Assembly (NCBI GenBank): GCA_018901315.1
Contig: JAHIFA010000129.1
Coordinates: 1 to 8,330, forward strand
Reading direction: 5' to 3'
Source of the DNA: Nanobdellota archaeon
GTDB lineage: Archaea; Nanobdellota; Nanobdellia; Woesearchaeales; CG1-02-33-12
DNA length: 8,330 nt
The translations under genes and the position numbers were made by a program. The number at the start of each line of letters is the position of its first letter. The stretch's first letter is position 1. Positions 1-5,002 of the stretch are shown one piece after another. The notes beneath the pieces were generated by a model. That model was given only the letters and a program-made list of their open reading frames with translations. It made no database searches and was not told the DNA's origin.

Positions 1-1
1 A

Positions 2-730
2 AAAAAGGAGAAAGTTGATGAACTATTGAAGGATTATTGCTTTGAATTCAAACAGGTAGATGAAAAAAAATTGTTTTTTGAAACCTTGTTTGTTTATCTG
101 ATAAAAAAATCAAGCCTGTTGAAAACACTGGAAAAAAAGGGCTTGAAAAACATAAAAAAGTTTGCAAGAGGCCATCGCGGTCTTCTTTACAAGGCCAGCA
201 TAAAAAACAAGAAAATTGTTATAAAAACAAAAAAGCCGGAAAGCAAGGCAAAGGGAAGGATTGCAAATGAAACCCGATGGATTAAAATATTAAATAAGCA
301 TAAGATTGGGCCAAAGCTTCTTTTCTCAGGCAGGGGCTATTTTGCCTATGAGTTTGTTAAGGGAGATTTTATTATTGATTTTATTAAAAATAATAATAGG
401 GAAAATATCATTAAAATAATAAAAAATATCTTTAAGCAGCTTTATATAATGGATAGATTAAAGGTTGATAAGGAGGAGATGCACCATCCATTGAAGCACA
501 TCATAATTGACAAAAAGCCTGTTATGATTGACTTTGAACGCTGCAAAATAACAAAAAAGCCAAAGAATGTAACTCAGTTCTGCCAATTTATTATATCTGG
601 TGGCACGAAGGTATTATTAAATCAAAAAGGCATTAAACTAAAAAAAAATAAGATAATAAACCTGGCAAAAGCCTATAAGAAAGAGCAGACAAAATCAAAT
701 CTAAATAAAATCTTAAAAACATTAAAATGA
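2..730 (+). CDS. COG2112-like Ser/Thr protein kinase, 5' end uncertain or off-window
   Basis: Predicted small archaeal protein kinase of the RIO-like COG2112 type, probably phosphorylating a protein or acting as an ATP-dependent switch; the substrate is unknown. Counting residues from the TTG at 26, a degenerate glycine-rich loop (FARGHRGLLYKA, about 47-58) leads to the ATP-binding lysine in IVIK (K67), a conserved Glu (NE, about 82) and the hinge YEFVKGD (108-114). A catalytic-loop-like EMHHPLKHIII (151-161) and a metal-binding DFE-type motif, IDFERC (D169), follow, then the family's KPKNVTQFCQF stretch. The frame stays open to the window edge and has no in-frame ATG before the kinase core. 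The only upstream starts are TTG codons (26, 71, 119). The GGAG at 7-10 is 15 nt from TTG-26, which is far, so the protein may begin outside the window. The stop overlaps the next gene's ATG (ATGA at 727-730), suggesting translational coupling. Confidence 0.82.
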   Translation, partial: KKEKVDELLKDYCFEFKQVDEKKLFFETLFVYLIKKSSLLKTLEKKGLKNIKKFARGHRGLLYKASIKNKKIVIKTKKPESKAKGRIANETRWIKILNKHKIGPKLLFSGRGYFAYEFVKGDFIIDFIKNNNRENIIKIIKNIFKQLYIMDRLKVDKEEMHHPLKHIIIDKKPVMIDFERCKITKKPKNVTQFCQFIISGGTKVLLNQKGIKLKKNKIINLAKAYKKEQTKSNLNKILKTLK

Positions 731-1602
731 GCAAACTGTCAGAAGAGGATGTGAAATTATTTTATAAATTAATGCATGCTTTACTGTATTATGCAAACAA
801 GAGATTCAATATAATTAAAAATGTCTCTACAAAAGAAGAGTTTTTTAGAAGGGATATTGAAGATACAGTTCCCCTTCGGGATAAAATGTATAAGAATCCC
901 TATGTATTTGATGATTTTGCCAAAGATAACCCTGAAAATTTTAATAAAGAAGAGCTAGATATCATTTTATCATGGAAAAAATTTAAGCAAGGAGAGTTTT
1001 TTCTTGTTAAACATACTAAAGATTATTCTGTTTTCTATAATGAAAAGGAAAAAAAGGCTTATGGCATCTTAGGAATTTTAGACTCTTTTGAAGAGATGTT
1101 TGGCAGCCATGCTCCAATCCTTATGAGAATTGTTTTGCTCCCCTTTAAGGAAAAAATAACCTATGAGGGAATATTCATGCCTTATAATATACACTTTGGA
1201 GGGGGAATTAGAAAAAGCATGAAGTTGGAAGTAGATGAGGCTATCCAGAAATATGGCATTATATGCTCTCTAAATACATCCCCTGAACAAAAATCAATTT
1301 CAGATGAGGAAATGCTGCGATTTTATATGGCATCAGAAAGCAGTATAGAAAGATACTGGAAAAAGATTAACTCATTGAAAACTAAATCAAAAGAGTTGGA
1401 AGCAATATATCATCAAGAATTGGCAAGGCATTCTGCAAGAGCAATAAAGAAAAATCTTAAAACGAATGGAATCAAAGGATATTTTGCGGTATTGGGTGAA
1501 AGTGTTGTTGCGGGCGCCGCAAGCAATAAAAAACTAGATGATGCCTTAGTAGATATTATCCCACAGGACAAAGTCAGGTGGCTGTATAGGTTCAAAATAT
1601 AA
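727..1602 (+). CDS. Conserved hypothetical protein, 291 aa
   Basis: I cannot assign a function. The translation reads as a real protein of balanced composition. Residues 1-85 are charged and helix-rich (opening MSKLSEEDVKLFYKLMHALL). Residues about 86-182 are probably beta-rich and hold the most family-like segments: GEFFLVKHTKDYSVFY, AYGILGILDSFEEMFG, MRIVLLPFKEKITYEG, and a Gly-rich turn with Tyr-Asn (MPYNIHFGGGIRKS, about 151-164). A long charged helix (about 195-235) precedes a small C-terminal unit ending VRWLYRFKI. From memory, proteins with this YGVLG / VLLPFK / PYNI.FGGGIR pattern occur widely in bacteria and some archaea without a known role; I could not check this. There is no signal peptide, membrane span or recognisable catalytic motif. 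Its ATG overlaps the kinase stop, so the two are probably co-translated, and the next gene starts 8 nt after its TAA. Confidence 0.8.
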   Translation: MSKLSEEDVKLFYKLMHALLYYANKRFNIIKNVSTKEEFFRRDIEDTVPLRDKMYKNPYVFDDFAKDNPENFNKEELDIILSWKKFKQGEFFLVKHTKDYSVFYNEKEKKAYGILGILDSFEEMFGSHAPILMRIVLLPFKEKITYEGIFMPYNIHFGGGIRKSMKLEVDEAIQKYGIICSLNTSPEQKSISDEEMLRFYMASESSIERYWKKINSLKTKSKELEAIYHQELARHSARAIKKNLKTNGIKGYFAVLGESVVAGAASNKKLDDALVDIIPQDKVRWLYRFKI

Positions 1603-1610
1603 AATGGAAA

Positions 1611-1958
1611 ATGGAAAATCAGATAGATAAGACACTCATTAACACAATTTCAGAATTAGATCGCAAAGAAAAAAAGATAAATGAATTCAAAAGCCGTGTT
1701 AGAGTTAAAGGAAAGCTCATTAAAAAGGGAAAGACTAAGAAAGGAAGCATTAAGCTGATTGTTCAGAAAGATGATGACAAATACAATTTTGTCGTTATTA
1801 AGGCACACAAGGAAAACTTTGCTCTTGCTGAGAGACTTGGGGTAAGCTCTTTTGTTTCAGTTGTTGGGATAATCAAGTTTAGAGCGATTATATGCACACA
1901 ATTAAAGCAATTACTAAAGATGGATGAAAGCAAGCAGGCAATACTGCCTTTTACATGA
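1611..1958 (+). CDS. Small OB-fold-like protein, hypothetical
   Basis: A 115-residue basic protein. Residues 1-28 look helical and highly charged. Residues about 29-100 alternate beta-strand-like segments (RVRVKGKLIKK, GSIKLIVQK, YNFVVIKAHK, SFVSVVGIIKFRAIICTQLKQL) in the order expected of an OB-fold, suggesting nucleic-acid binding. This is inference from pattern, with no diagnostic motif. An ATG also occurs at 1604, but that frame stops after eight codons, so ATG 1611 is the start. It sits 8 nt behind the previous stop and probably belongs to the same transcript. The C-terminus (QAILPFT) faintly resembles a PCNA-interacting tail but does not fit the consensus spacing. It is the last gene of the plus-strand cluster, because a non-coding hairpin region follows. 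Confidence 0.72.
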   Translation: MENQIDKTLINTISELDRKEKKINEFKSRVRVKGKLIKKGKTKKGSIKLIVQKDDDKYNFVVIKAHKENFALAERLGVSSFVSVVGIIKFRAIICTQLKQLLKMDESKQAILPFT

Positions 1959-2004
1959 TGTTGCCTCTTGCACAATTACAGGAAAAAGGAAACGGGTTTC
2001 ATCC

Positions 2005-2089
2005 CACAGATATACTCAGAAATCGTAGATTTCTGGCACTTAAAAATCTTCGATTTTTATTGAATCTGTGAGTATTCGCCCTACGATTT
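2005..2089 (+). repeat. Hairpin-rich non-coding element between two genes
   Basis: The 144-nt gap 1959-2102 contains unusually ordered inverted repeats. Hairpin 1 is an 8-bp perfect stem with a 3-nt loop (2017-2024 with 2028-2035, loop GTA). Hairpin 2 is an 8-bp perfect stem with a 3-nt loop (2041-2048 with 2052-2059, loop TTC). In addition, 2005-2011 (CACAGAT) is complementary to 2064-2070, 2012-2018 (ATACTCA) to 2069-2075, and 2020-2028 (AAATCGTAG) to 2081-2089. These long-range partners lie in the same left-to-right order on both sides, so they cannot all nest; they would be alternative or pseudoknotted pairings. The element could be a structured 3' UTR or terminator for the upstream cluster, a leader for the alkyltransferase gene, a small RNA, or a copy of a dispersed palindromic repeat. 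The sequence alone does not decide. Confidence 0.6.
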
Positions 2090-2102
2090 TATAAGATCTA
2101 AA

Positions 2103-2399
2103 ATGCAATTCAATGAAAAGGTTCTAAAACTGACAAAAAAGATTCCAAGAGGCAGGGTAACAACCTATAAGATAATAGCTGAAAAATTAAAAACAAAGGC
2201 TTACAGGGCTGTAGGAACTGCGTTGCATAATAACAAAAGGCCGATAATAATACCCTGCCATAGGGTTGTTAACTCAAATGGATTTGTTGGGGGTTATGCT
2301 AAAGGCATAAAAAAGAAAACAGAATTGTTAAAAAAAGAGGGTATTAAAATAAAAAACAAGAAAATAGAATATTTTGAAAAAATCCTTTTTAGGTTTTAG
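2103..2399 (+). CDS. ogt: O6-alkylguanine-DNA alkyltransferase, catalytic domain only
   Basis: DNA-repair methyltransferase domain (MGMT/Ogt C-terminal family) that would remove alkyl groups from O6 of guanine by transferring them to its own cysteine. The 98-residue protein has the helix-turn-helix entry IPRGRVTTYKIIAEKL (14-29), the arginine-finger region YRAVGTALHNN (34-44), the active-site motif PCHRVV (51-56, acceptor Cys52) and the following NGFVGGYAKG loop. The acceptor cysteine is present, so it is predicted to be a true transferase rather than a Cys-less alkyltransferase-like protein. The N-terminal RNase-H-like domain of full-length enzymes (about 165-180 aa) is absent. No upstream in-frame remnant of it is visible, because the region before ATG 2103 is non-coding hairpins. 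Its TAG overlaps the TAA of the convergent TFB gene by 4 bp. A symbol such as ogt or adaB-like fits by family only. Confidence 0.88.
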   Translation: MQFNEKVLKLTKKIPRGRVTTYKIIAEKLKTKAYRAVGTALHNNKRPIIIPCHRVVNSNGFVGGYAKGIKKKTELLKKEGIKIKNKKIEYFEKILFRF

Positions 2400-3319
2400 C
2401 CTTTTTTCTTCTTTAATCTCTTGATTTCCTTCTCAAGCTTAAGCTTGTCAAGCAACTCCTTGTATCTGTTTCTTATTGTGACTTCTGTTACGCCTGCAAC
2501 ATCAGCAACCTCTCTTTGAGTCCTTTTTTCTCCATGCAGCAATGCAGAAACATATAATGCTGCTGCTGCAATCCCGGTTGGGCCTCTTCCAGAGGTCAGT
2601 TCTGCTTTCTGGGCCTGCTCAAGTATCTCAATTGCATTTGACTGTGTTTCTGCAGAAAGCTTTAGAGCTGAGGAAAATCTGGCTATATAATCAGAAGGGT
2701 TGCTTGGAAGTATTGTTATTCCAAGTTCTCTTGTCACAAACCTGTATGTTCTTCCAATTTCCTTTTTCTCAATTCCGCTTGCCTCAGATAGTTCATCAAG
2801 TGTCCTTGGGACTTCGTGTCTTCTGCATGCAGCATAAATTGCTCCTGCAACAACAGATTCCATTGAACGGCCCCTTACAAGGCCTTTCTGGACTGCCATA
2901 GTGTAAACCCTTGCTGCTTCCTCTTCAACACTGCCGGGAAGCTTGAGATAAGAGGCAACTCTCTTCAGTTCCCCAAGTGCAAGCTTAAGATTTCTCTCAA
3001 TAGCAGTTGAAATTCTGTACTGCCATTTCCTTAATCTAAAGAACTTATTTCTGTTTTTCTGACTTAATGAGCTTAAATCTGCTTTTCTTCCAATATCTGT
3101 ACCCAAACCATGATCAAACTGGGTGTATGTCATTGGAGCTCCAGCTCTTCTTTTCTTCTCACCTGAGTCACTGTCAAACTCATGCCATTCCTGGGTAAAA
3201 TCAATCATTTTATCTTCAATAACTAAACCACAGTCTCGGCAAATTACCTCTCCCCTGTCCTTATTCCAGAATAAGTTTATGCTCCCGCATTCAGGGCATT
3301 TTTTTATATAATTAGGCAT
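2396..3319 (-). CDS. tfb: Transcription initiation factor B (TFB)
   Basis: Archaeal TFIIB homologue, which binds the TBP-TATA complex and the BRE and recruits RNA polymerase. Counting from ATG 3319 (307 aa, normal for the family), the N-terminal zinc ribbon has C8-x2-C11 and C27-x2-C30. It is followed by the B-reader/linker region (about 31-95) and two cyclin-like repeats, about 105-195 and 205-295. The second repeat contains the BRE-reading helix-turn-helix QREVADVAGVTEVTIRNRYK. The tail is Lys-rich. An in-frame TTG at 3334 would add five residues, but GGGGGTG, a good anti-16S match, lies between it and the ATG, so ATG 3319 is the better start. The BRE/TATA upstream is strong. Its 3' end overlaps the alkyltransferase gene, transcribed toward it. 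This single copy looks complete. Confidence 0.97.
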   Translation of the reverse strand: MPNYIKKCPECGSINLFWNKDRGEVICRDCGLVIEDKMIDFTQEWHEFDSDSGEKKRRAGAPMTYTQFDHGLGTDIGRKADLSSLSQKNRNKFFRLRKWQYRISTAIERNLKLALGELKRVASYLKLPGSVEEEAARVYTMAVQKGLVRGRSMESVVAGAIYAACRRHEVPRTLDELSEASGIEKKEIGRTYRFVTRELGITILPSNPSDYIARFSSALKLSAETQSNAIEILEQAQKAELTSGRGPTGIAAAALYVSALLHGEKRTQREVADVAGVTEVTIRNRYKELLDKLKLEKEIKRLKKKKG

Positions 3320-3376
3320 GATAGGCACCCCCAAAATTTAATACCTTTCAGTTAAAATAATTTTTTAAACCAAATG

Positions 3377-3415
3377 TTTATAAAGAGTAATTATGCATTA
3401 TATATAAAGCTTTCG
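3377..3415 (-). promoter_or_regulatory. TFB promoter(s), minus strand
   Basis: Read on the minus strand, CGAAAG (3415-3410) immediately precedes TTTATATATAA (3408-3398), a textbook BRE plus box A. This predicts a start site near 3377 and a leader of about 58 nt to ATG 3319. A second box A, TTTATAAA (3384-3377), would start near 3354 with a leader of about 35 nt. Both leaders contain the GGGGGTG ribosome-binding site. Which box is used cannot be told from sequence. Confidence 0.7.
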
Positions 3416-3478
3416 GTTTTTAAGAAAGATTTAAAAATAAATTCAATTTTTTCAGATAAATTATTTTTAAAACATTGC

Positions 3479-3491
3479 GAAAGATTTAAAA
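3479..3491 (+). promoter_or_regulatory. BRE/TATA promoter of the Trm112-like gene
   Basis: GCGAAAG (3477-3483) followed by ATTTAAAA (3484-3491) forms a BRE plus box A. The same 13-mer GAAAGATTTAAAA also occurs at 3424-3436, 55 nt upstream, so there are two candidate promoters in tandem. The proximal box is centred about 26 nt before 3514. This places the start site at or after the first ATG (3507) and favours a leaderless mRNA starting at ATG 3516 or 3519. Confidence 0.65.
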
Positions 3492-3515
3492 GAAACAAAT
3501 TATATTATGACAGTA

Positions 3516-3692
3516 ATGATGCAGATTAAAGAACCAATTCCAAAAAAACTCCTTAAGATACTGGCATGTCCTTTATGCAAATCTGACATTAAGTATAACA
3601 AATATAGGACAAAGTTAATCTGCACAAAATGCAAGGCTATTTATCCTATAAAAGATGGAATACCTATATTGTTTCCTCCTGAAATGCAGTAA
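3516..3692 (+). CDS. Trm112-like zinc-binding protein
   Basis: Small Trm112/UPF0434-type protein. In archaea and eukaryotes Trm112 acts as an activating partner for several class I methyltransferases that modify tRNA, rRNA or release factors. The chain has LLKILACPLCKSDI with the first Cys pair (CPLC), then LICTKCKAIYPIKDGIPILFP with the second pair (CTKC). The YPI.DGIP.L signature is diagnostic of the family. All four zinc-ligand cysteines are present. The annotated reading frame could begin at ATG 3507 (61 aa), but promoter geometry suggests translation from ATG 3516 or 3519 (58 or 57 aa); nothing conserved is lost. It lies 43 nt before a tRNA-Ser gene and divergent from TFB. A separate SAM methyltransferase lies at the far end of the window, but nothing shows they are partners. 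Confidence 0.88.
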   Translation: MMQIKEPIPKKLLKILACPLCKSDIKYNKYRTKLICTKCKAIYPIKDGIPILFPPEMQ

Positions 3693-3702
3693 AGCAAAAG
3701 TT

Positions 3703-3712
3703 ATTTAAATTT
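3703..3712 (+). promoter_or_regulatory. Box A of the tRNA-Ser gene
   Basis: ATTTAAATTT, in an A-rich surround just after the Trm112 stop, is centred about 27-28 nt before the first tRNA nucleotide (3735). This is the expected archaeal TATA-box spacing for transcription beginning at or very near the mature 5' end. Confidence 0.65.
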
Positions 3713-3772
3713 AAGAGAAGTTCTAAATTATCAAGCCGGGATCGCATAATCTGGCATTGCGCTGGCCTTGAG

Positions 3773-3816
3773 CGGCGAGCAAGTTCGTTGCTGAGGCTTT
3801 GGCCTAAGCCCAAAAC
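3773..3816 (+). other. tRNA-Ser intron 1 (44 nt, position 37/38)
   Basis: Canonical-position archaeal tRNA intron. The bulge-helix-bulge (BHB) can be drawn from sequence. The outer helix is the anticodon stem. The central helix 3767-3770 (CTTG) pairs with 3811-3814 (CAAA), with one C-A mismatch corresponding to positions 32 and the 3' partner. The 5' bulge is 3771-3773, cut after G37 (3772). The 3' bulge is 3815-3817, cut after 3816. The inner helix GGC (3774-3776) pairs with GCC (3808-3810). Inside are two small hairpins: 3778-3782 with 3788-3792, and 3794-3797 with 3802-3805. The splicing endonuclease is not encoded in this window. Confidence 0.85.
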
Positions 3817-3848
3817 AGCCAGTTTCCGAAAGGATATCTGGGTTCAAA

Positions 3849-3991
3849 ACAGCTTCTTGCTAAGCTGGCACGCAGGAGCGACATTTTGCCTTTAGCAAAA
3901 GTCCCTCTCGCTCGCTAACGCTCGCAAAAATGTGAGTGTTGGATTAAAAACCAGGCCAAAAATTCAAATTGGTTGCAAAAGCTGGTGAAAG
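3849..3991 (+). other. tRNA-Ser intron 2 (143 nt, T-loop position 59/60)
   Basis: Non-canonical intron splitting the T-loop. The BHB uses the T-stem (CTGGG/CCCAG) as outer helix and a perfect 4-bp central helix, TTCA (3843-3846) with TGAA (3986-3989). Its 3-nt bulges are AAA (3847-3849, cut after 3848) and AGT (3990-3992, cut after 3991). The inner helix CAGCTT (3850-3855) pairs with AAGCTG (3979-3984), continuing as TTGC (3857-3860) with GCAA (3975-3978). G3985 is one extra unpaired base, making the inner side slightly relaxed. Further in, 3881-3889 pairs with 3924-3933 (nine pairs, one bulged A), so the intron folds as a long rod. It is too short for a homing endonuclease and I see no coding frame in it. 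Removing it restores a canonical T-loop, which is the main evidence for these boundaries. Confidence 0.85.
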
Positions 3992-4006
3992 TCCCAGTCC
4001 CGGCGC

Positions 4007-4017
4007 TTTTTTATTTT
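4007..4017 (+). terminator. Oligo-T terminator after tRNA-Ser
   Basis: Six T's, one A and four T's directly follow the tRNA (one nucleotide after the discriminator). This is the usual archaeal intrinsic terminator form. It lies only 5-15 nt before the start of the next gene, so that gene must depend on read-through or on a promoter inside the tRNA gene. Confidence 0.6.
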
Positions 4018-4021
4018 GAAA

Positions 4022-5002
4022 ATGAAATATGATGTGGTTGGCATTGGATATCCGCTTCTTGACAAGGTTGTGGAAGTAAATGAAGATTTCATACTAAAAA
4101 ATGGACTCATGAGAAACAATATGAACCTTGTAAATATTGATAAGAGCAAAAAGATACTTTCTATGCTTACTAACAGTTCCGTAAATGATTCTGCAGGGGG
4201 AAGCGTCCCAAACACCCTTGCAAGCGTATGCAGCCTTGGAGGAAAATCCCTTTTCATAGGGATGATAGGCAATGATAATAATGGTAACAAATACCGCAGG
4301 TTAATTGAGAAATTAGGAGTTACAATTAACCTTAAATCATGCGATGAAATCCAGGGCACATCTGTTATTATGGTGACTCCTGACGCTGAAAGGACAATGG
4401 CCACCTGCCTTGGAGCGGGAATGAATCTAACTAAAAATGACATCAACCTTAAGGACATAAGCAATTCAAAAATCCTTCATATTGAGGCATACCAGCTTGA
4501 CGGTGAAAAGCAGGCAGAGGCAGTGTTTTACGCAATGGAGCATGCAAAAAAGAATAATATCTTAATTTCAATTGATTTGGCAGACCCTGCGCTCATAGAA
4601 CGGCATAGGGAAAATGTAAATAAAATAATGAAAGATTATGCAGACATTGTTTTTGTTAATGAGGATGAAGCAGAAAAGCTGACTAATAAAAAACCAGCTG
4701 AGGCAGCTGAAGAAATTAAGAAATTCTGTAAGATAGCAATAGTTAAGATTGGTAAAAAAGGCAGCCTTGTTATGGATAATAATGGCCTTCACAAAATAAA
4801 AGGTTTTAAGGTTAATGCAATCAACACAACCGGAGCAGGGGATGCCTATTCTGGCGGCTTTCTCTATGGAATCTCACATGGCTTTGATGTCAAGACCTCA
4901 GGAAAGATTGCCTCATATGTTGCTGCGCAGGTTGTTGCAAGCCATGACTCAATGATAAAGAGAAACATTCAGCAAGAAATAGCAGGCATTATCAAAGGTT
5001 AA
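4022..5002 (+). CDS. PfkB-family nucleoside/sugar kinase, adenosine-kinase-like
   Basis: Ribokinase-fold kinase transferring the ATP gamma-phosphate to a sugar or nucleoside hydroxyl. Counting from ATG 4022 (326 aa, normal length), the substrate-binding Gly-Gly motif is in SAGGSVPNTLASV (57-69). VTPDAERTM (118-126) is typical of bacterial adenosine/nucleoside kinases of this family. The NEDE metal/phosphate motif is at 213-216. The C-terminal PfkB signature NTTGAGDAYSGGF (268-280) contains the anion-hole GAG and catalytic base D274. The overall pattern resembles bacterial-type adenosine kinases more than ribokinase or phosphofructokinase, but substrate cannot be fixed by eye. An in-frame TTG at 4016 lies in the tRNA terminator T-run, so ATG 4022 is preferred. 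It converges on the beta-CASP nuclease, overlapping 11 bp. With PRPP synthetase nearby, a role in nucleoside or ribose salvage is plausible. Confidence 0.9.
   Translation: MKYDVVGIGYPLLDKVVEVNEDFILKNGLMRNNMNLVNIDKSKKILSMLTNSSVNDSAGGSVPNTLASVCSLGGKSLFIGMIGNDNNGNKYRRLIEKLGVTINLKSCDEIQGTSVIMVTPDAERTMATCLGAGMNLTKNDINLKDISNSKILHIEAYQLDGEKQAEAVFYAMEHAKKNNILISIDLADPALIERHRENVNKIMKDYADIVFVNEDEAEKLTNKKPAEAAEEIKKFCKIAIVKIGKKGSLVMDNNGLHKIKGFKVNAINTTGAGDAYSGGFLYGISHGFDVKTSGKIASYVAAQVVASHDSMIKRNIQQEIAGIIKG

Larger units (their letters stand above)
3735..4005 (+). tRNA. tRNA-Ser(UGA) with two introns (37/38 and 59/60)
   Basis: After removing two introns, the exons 3735-3772, 3817-3848 and 3992-4005 give an 84-nt class II tRNA. 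The acceptor stem is perfect: 3735-3741 (GCCGGGA) with 3998-4004 (TCCCGGC). U8 is present. The D-arm spans 3744-3760 with A14, R15, G18G19 and A21 in place; its fourth pair is a T-T mismatch. The anticodon stem CTGGC (3762-3766) pairs with GCCAG (3818-3822). The loop reads CU-UGA-GA with the anticodon at 3769-3771. The variable region is 15 nt with a short TCC-GAAA-GGA hairpin. The T-stem CTGGG (3838-3842) pairs with CCCAG (3993-3997) and the spliced loop reads TTCAAAT. Discriminator G73 (4005) and the long variable arm fit serine identity. No CCA is encoded. Without recognising the T-loop intron the 3' half looks broken, so routine tRNA finders could miss or mis-draw it. Confidence 0.9.

Noticed and set aside
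1935..1955. PCNA-interacting peptide at the C-terminus of the OB-like protein (QAILPFT)
   Set aside because: The Gln and hydrophobic residue fit, but the aromatic position is off by one and the second aromatic is missing.
1954..1960. C-box-like ATGATGT suggesting a C/D guide RNA
   Set aside because: No matching D box (CTGA) or C'/D' pair at suitable distance; it coincides with the OB-like gene's stop codon.
2542..2901. 119-codon plus-strand frame inside the TFB gene
   Set aside because: Antisense to the conserved TFB core; low-complexity Leu/Gln-rich translation typical of a shadow.
3735..4005. Split or permuted tRNA instead of an intron-containing one
   Set aside because: The halves are in normal 5'-3' order with an acceptor stem closing the whole unit, and both interruptions have BHB geometry; no permutation is needed.
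3964..4464. 166-codon minus-strand open frame over the tRNA 3' end and PfkB start
   Set aside because: It is the antisense shadow of a clear PfkB kinase and would run through tRNA exon 3; its translation has no family features.
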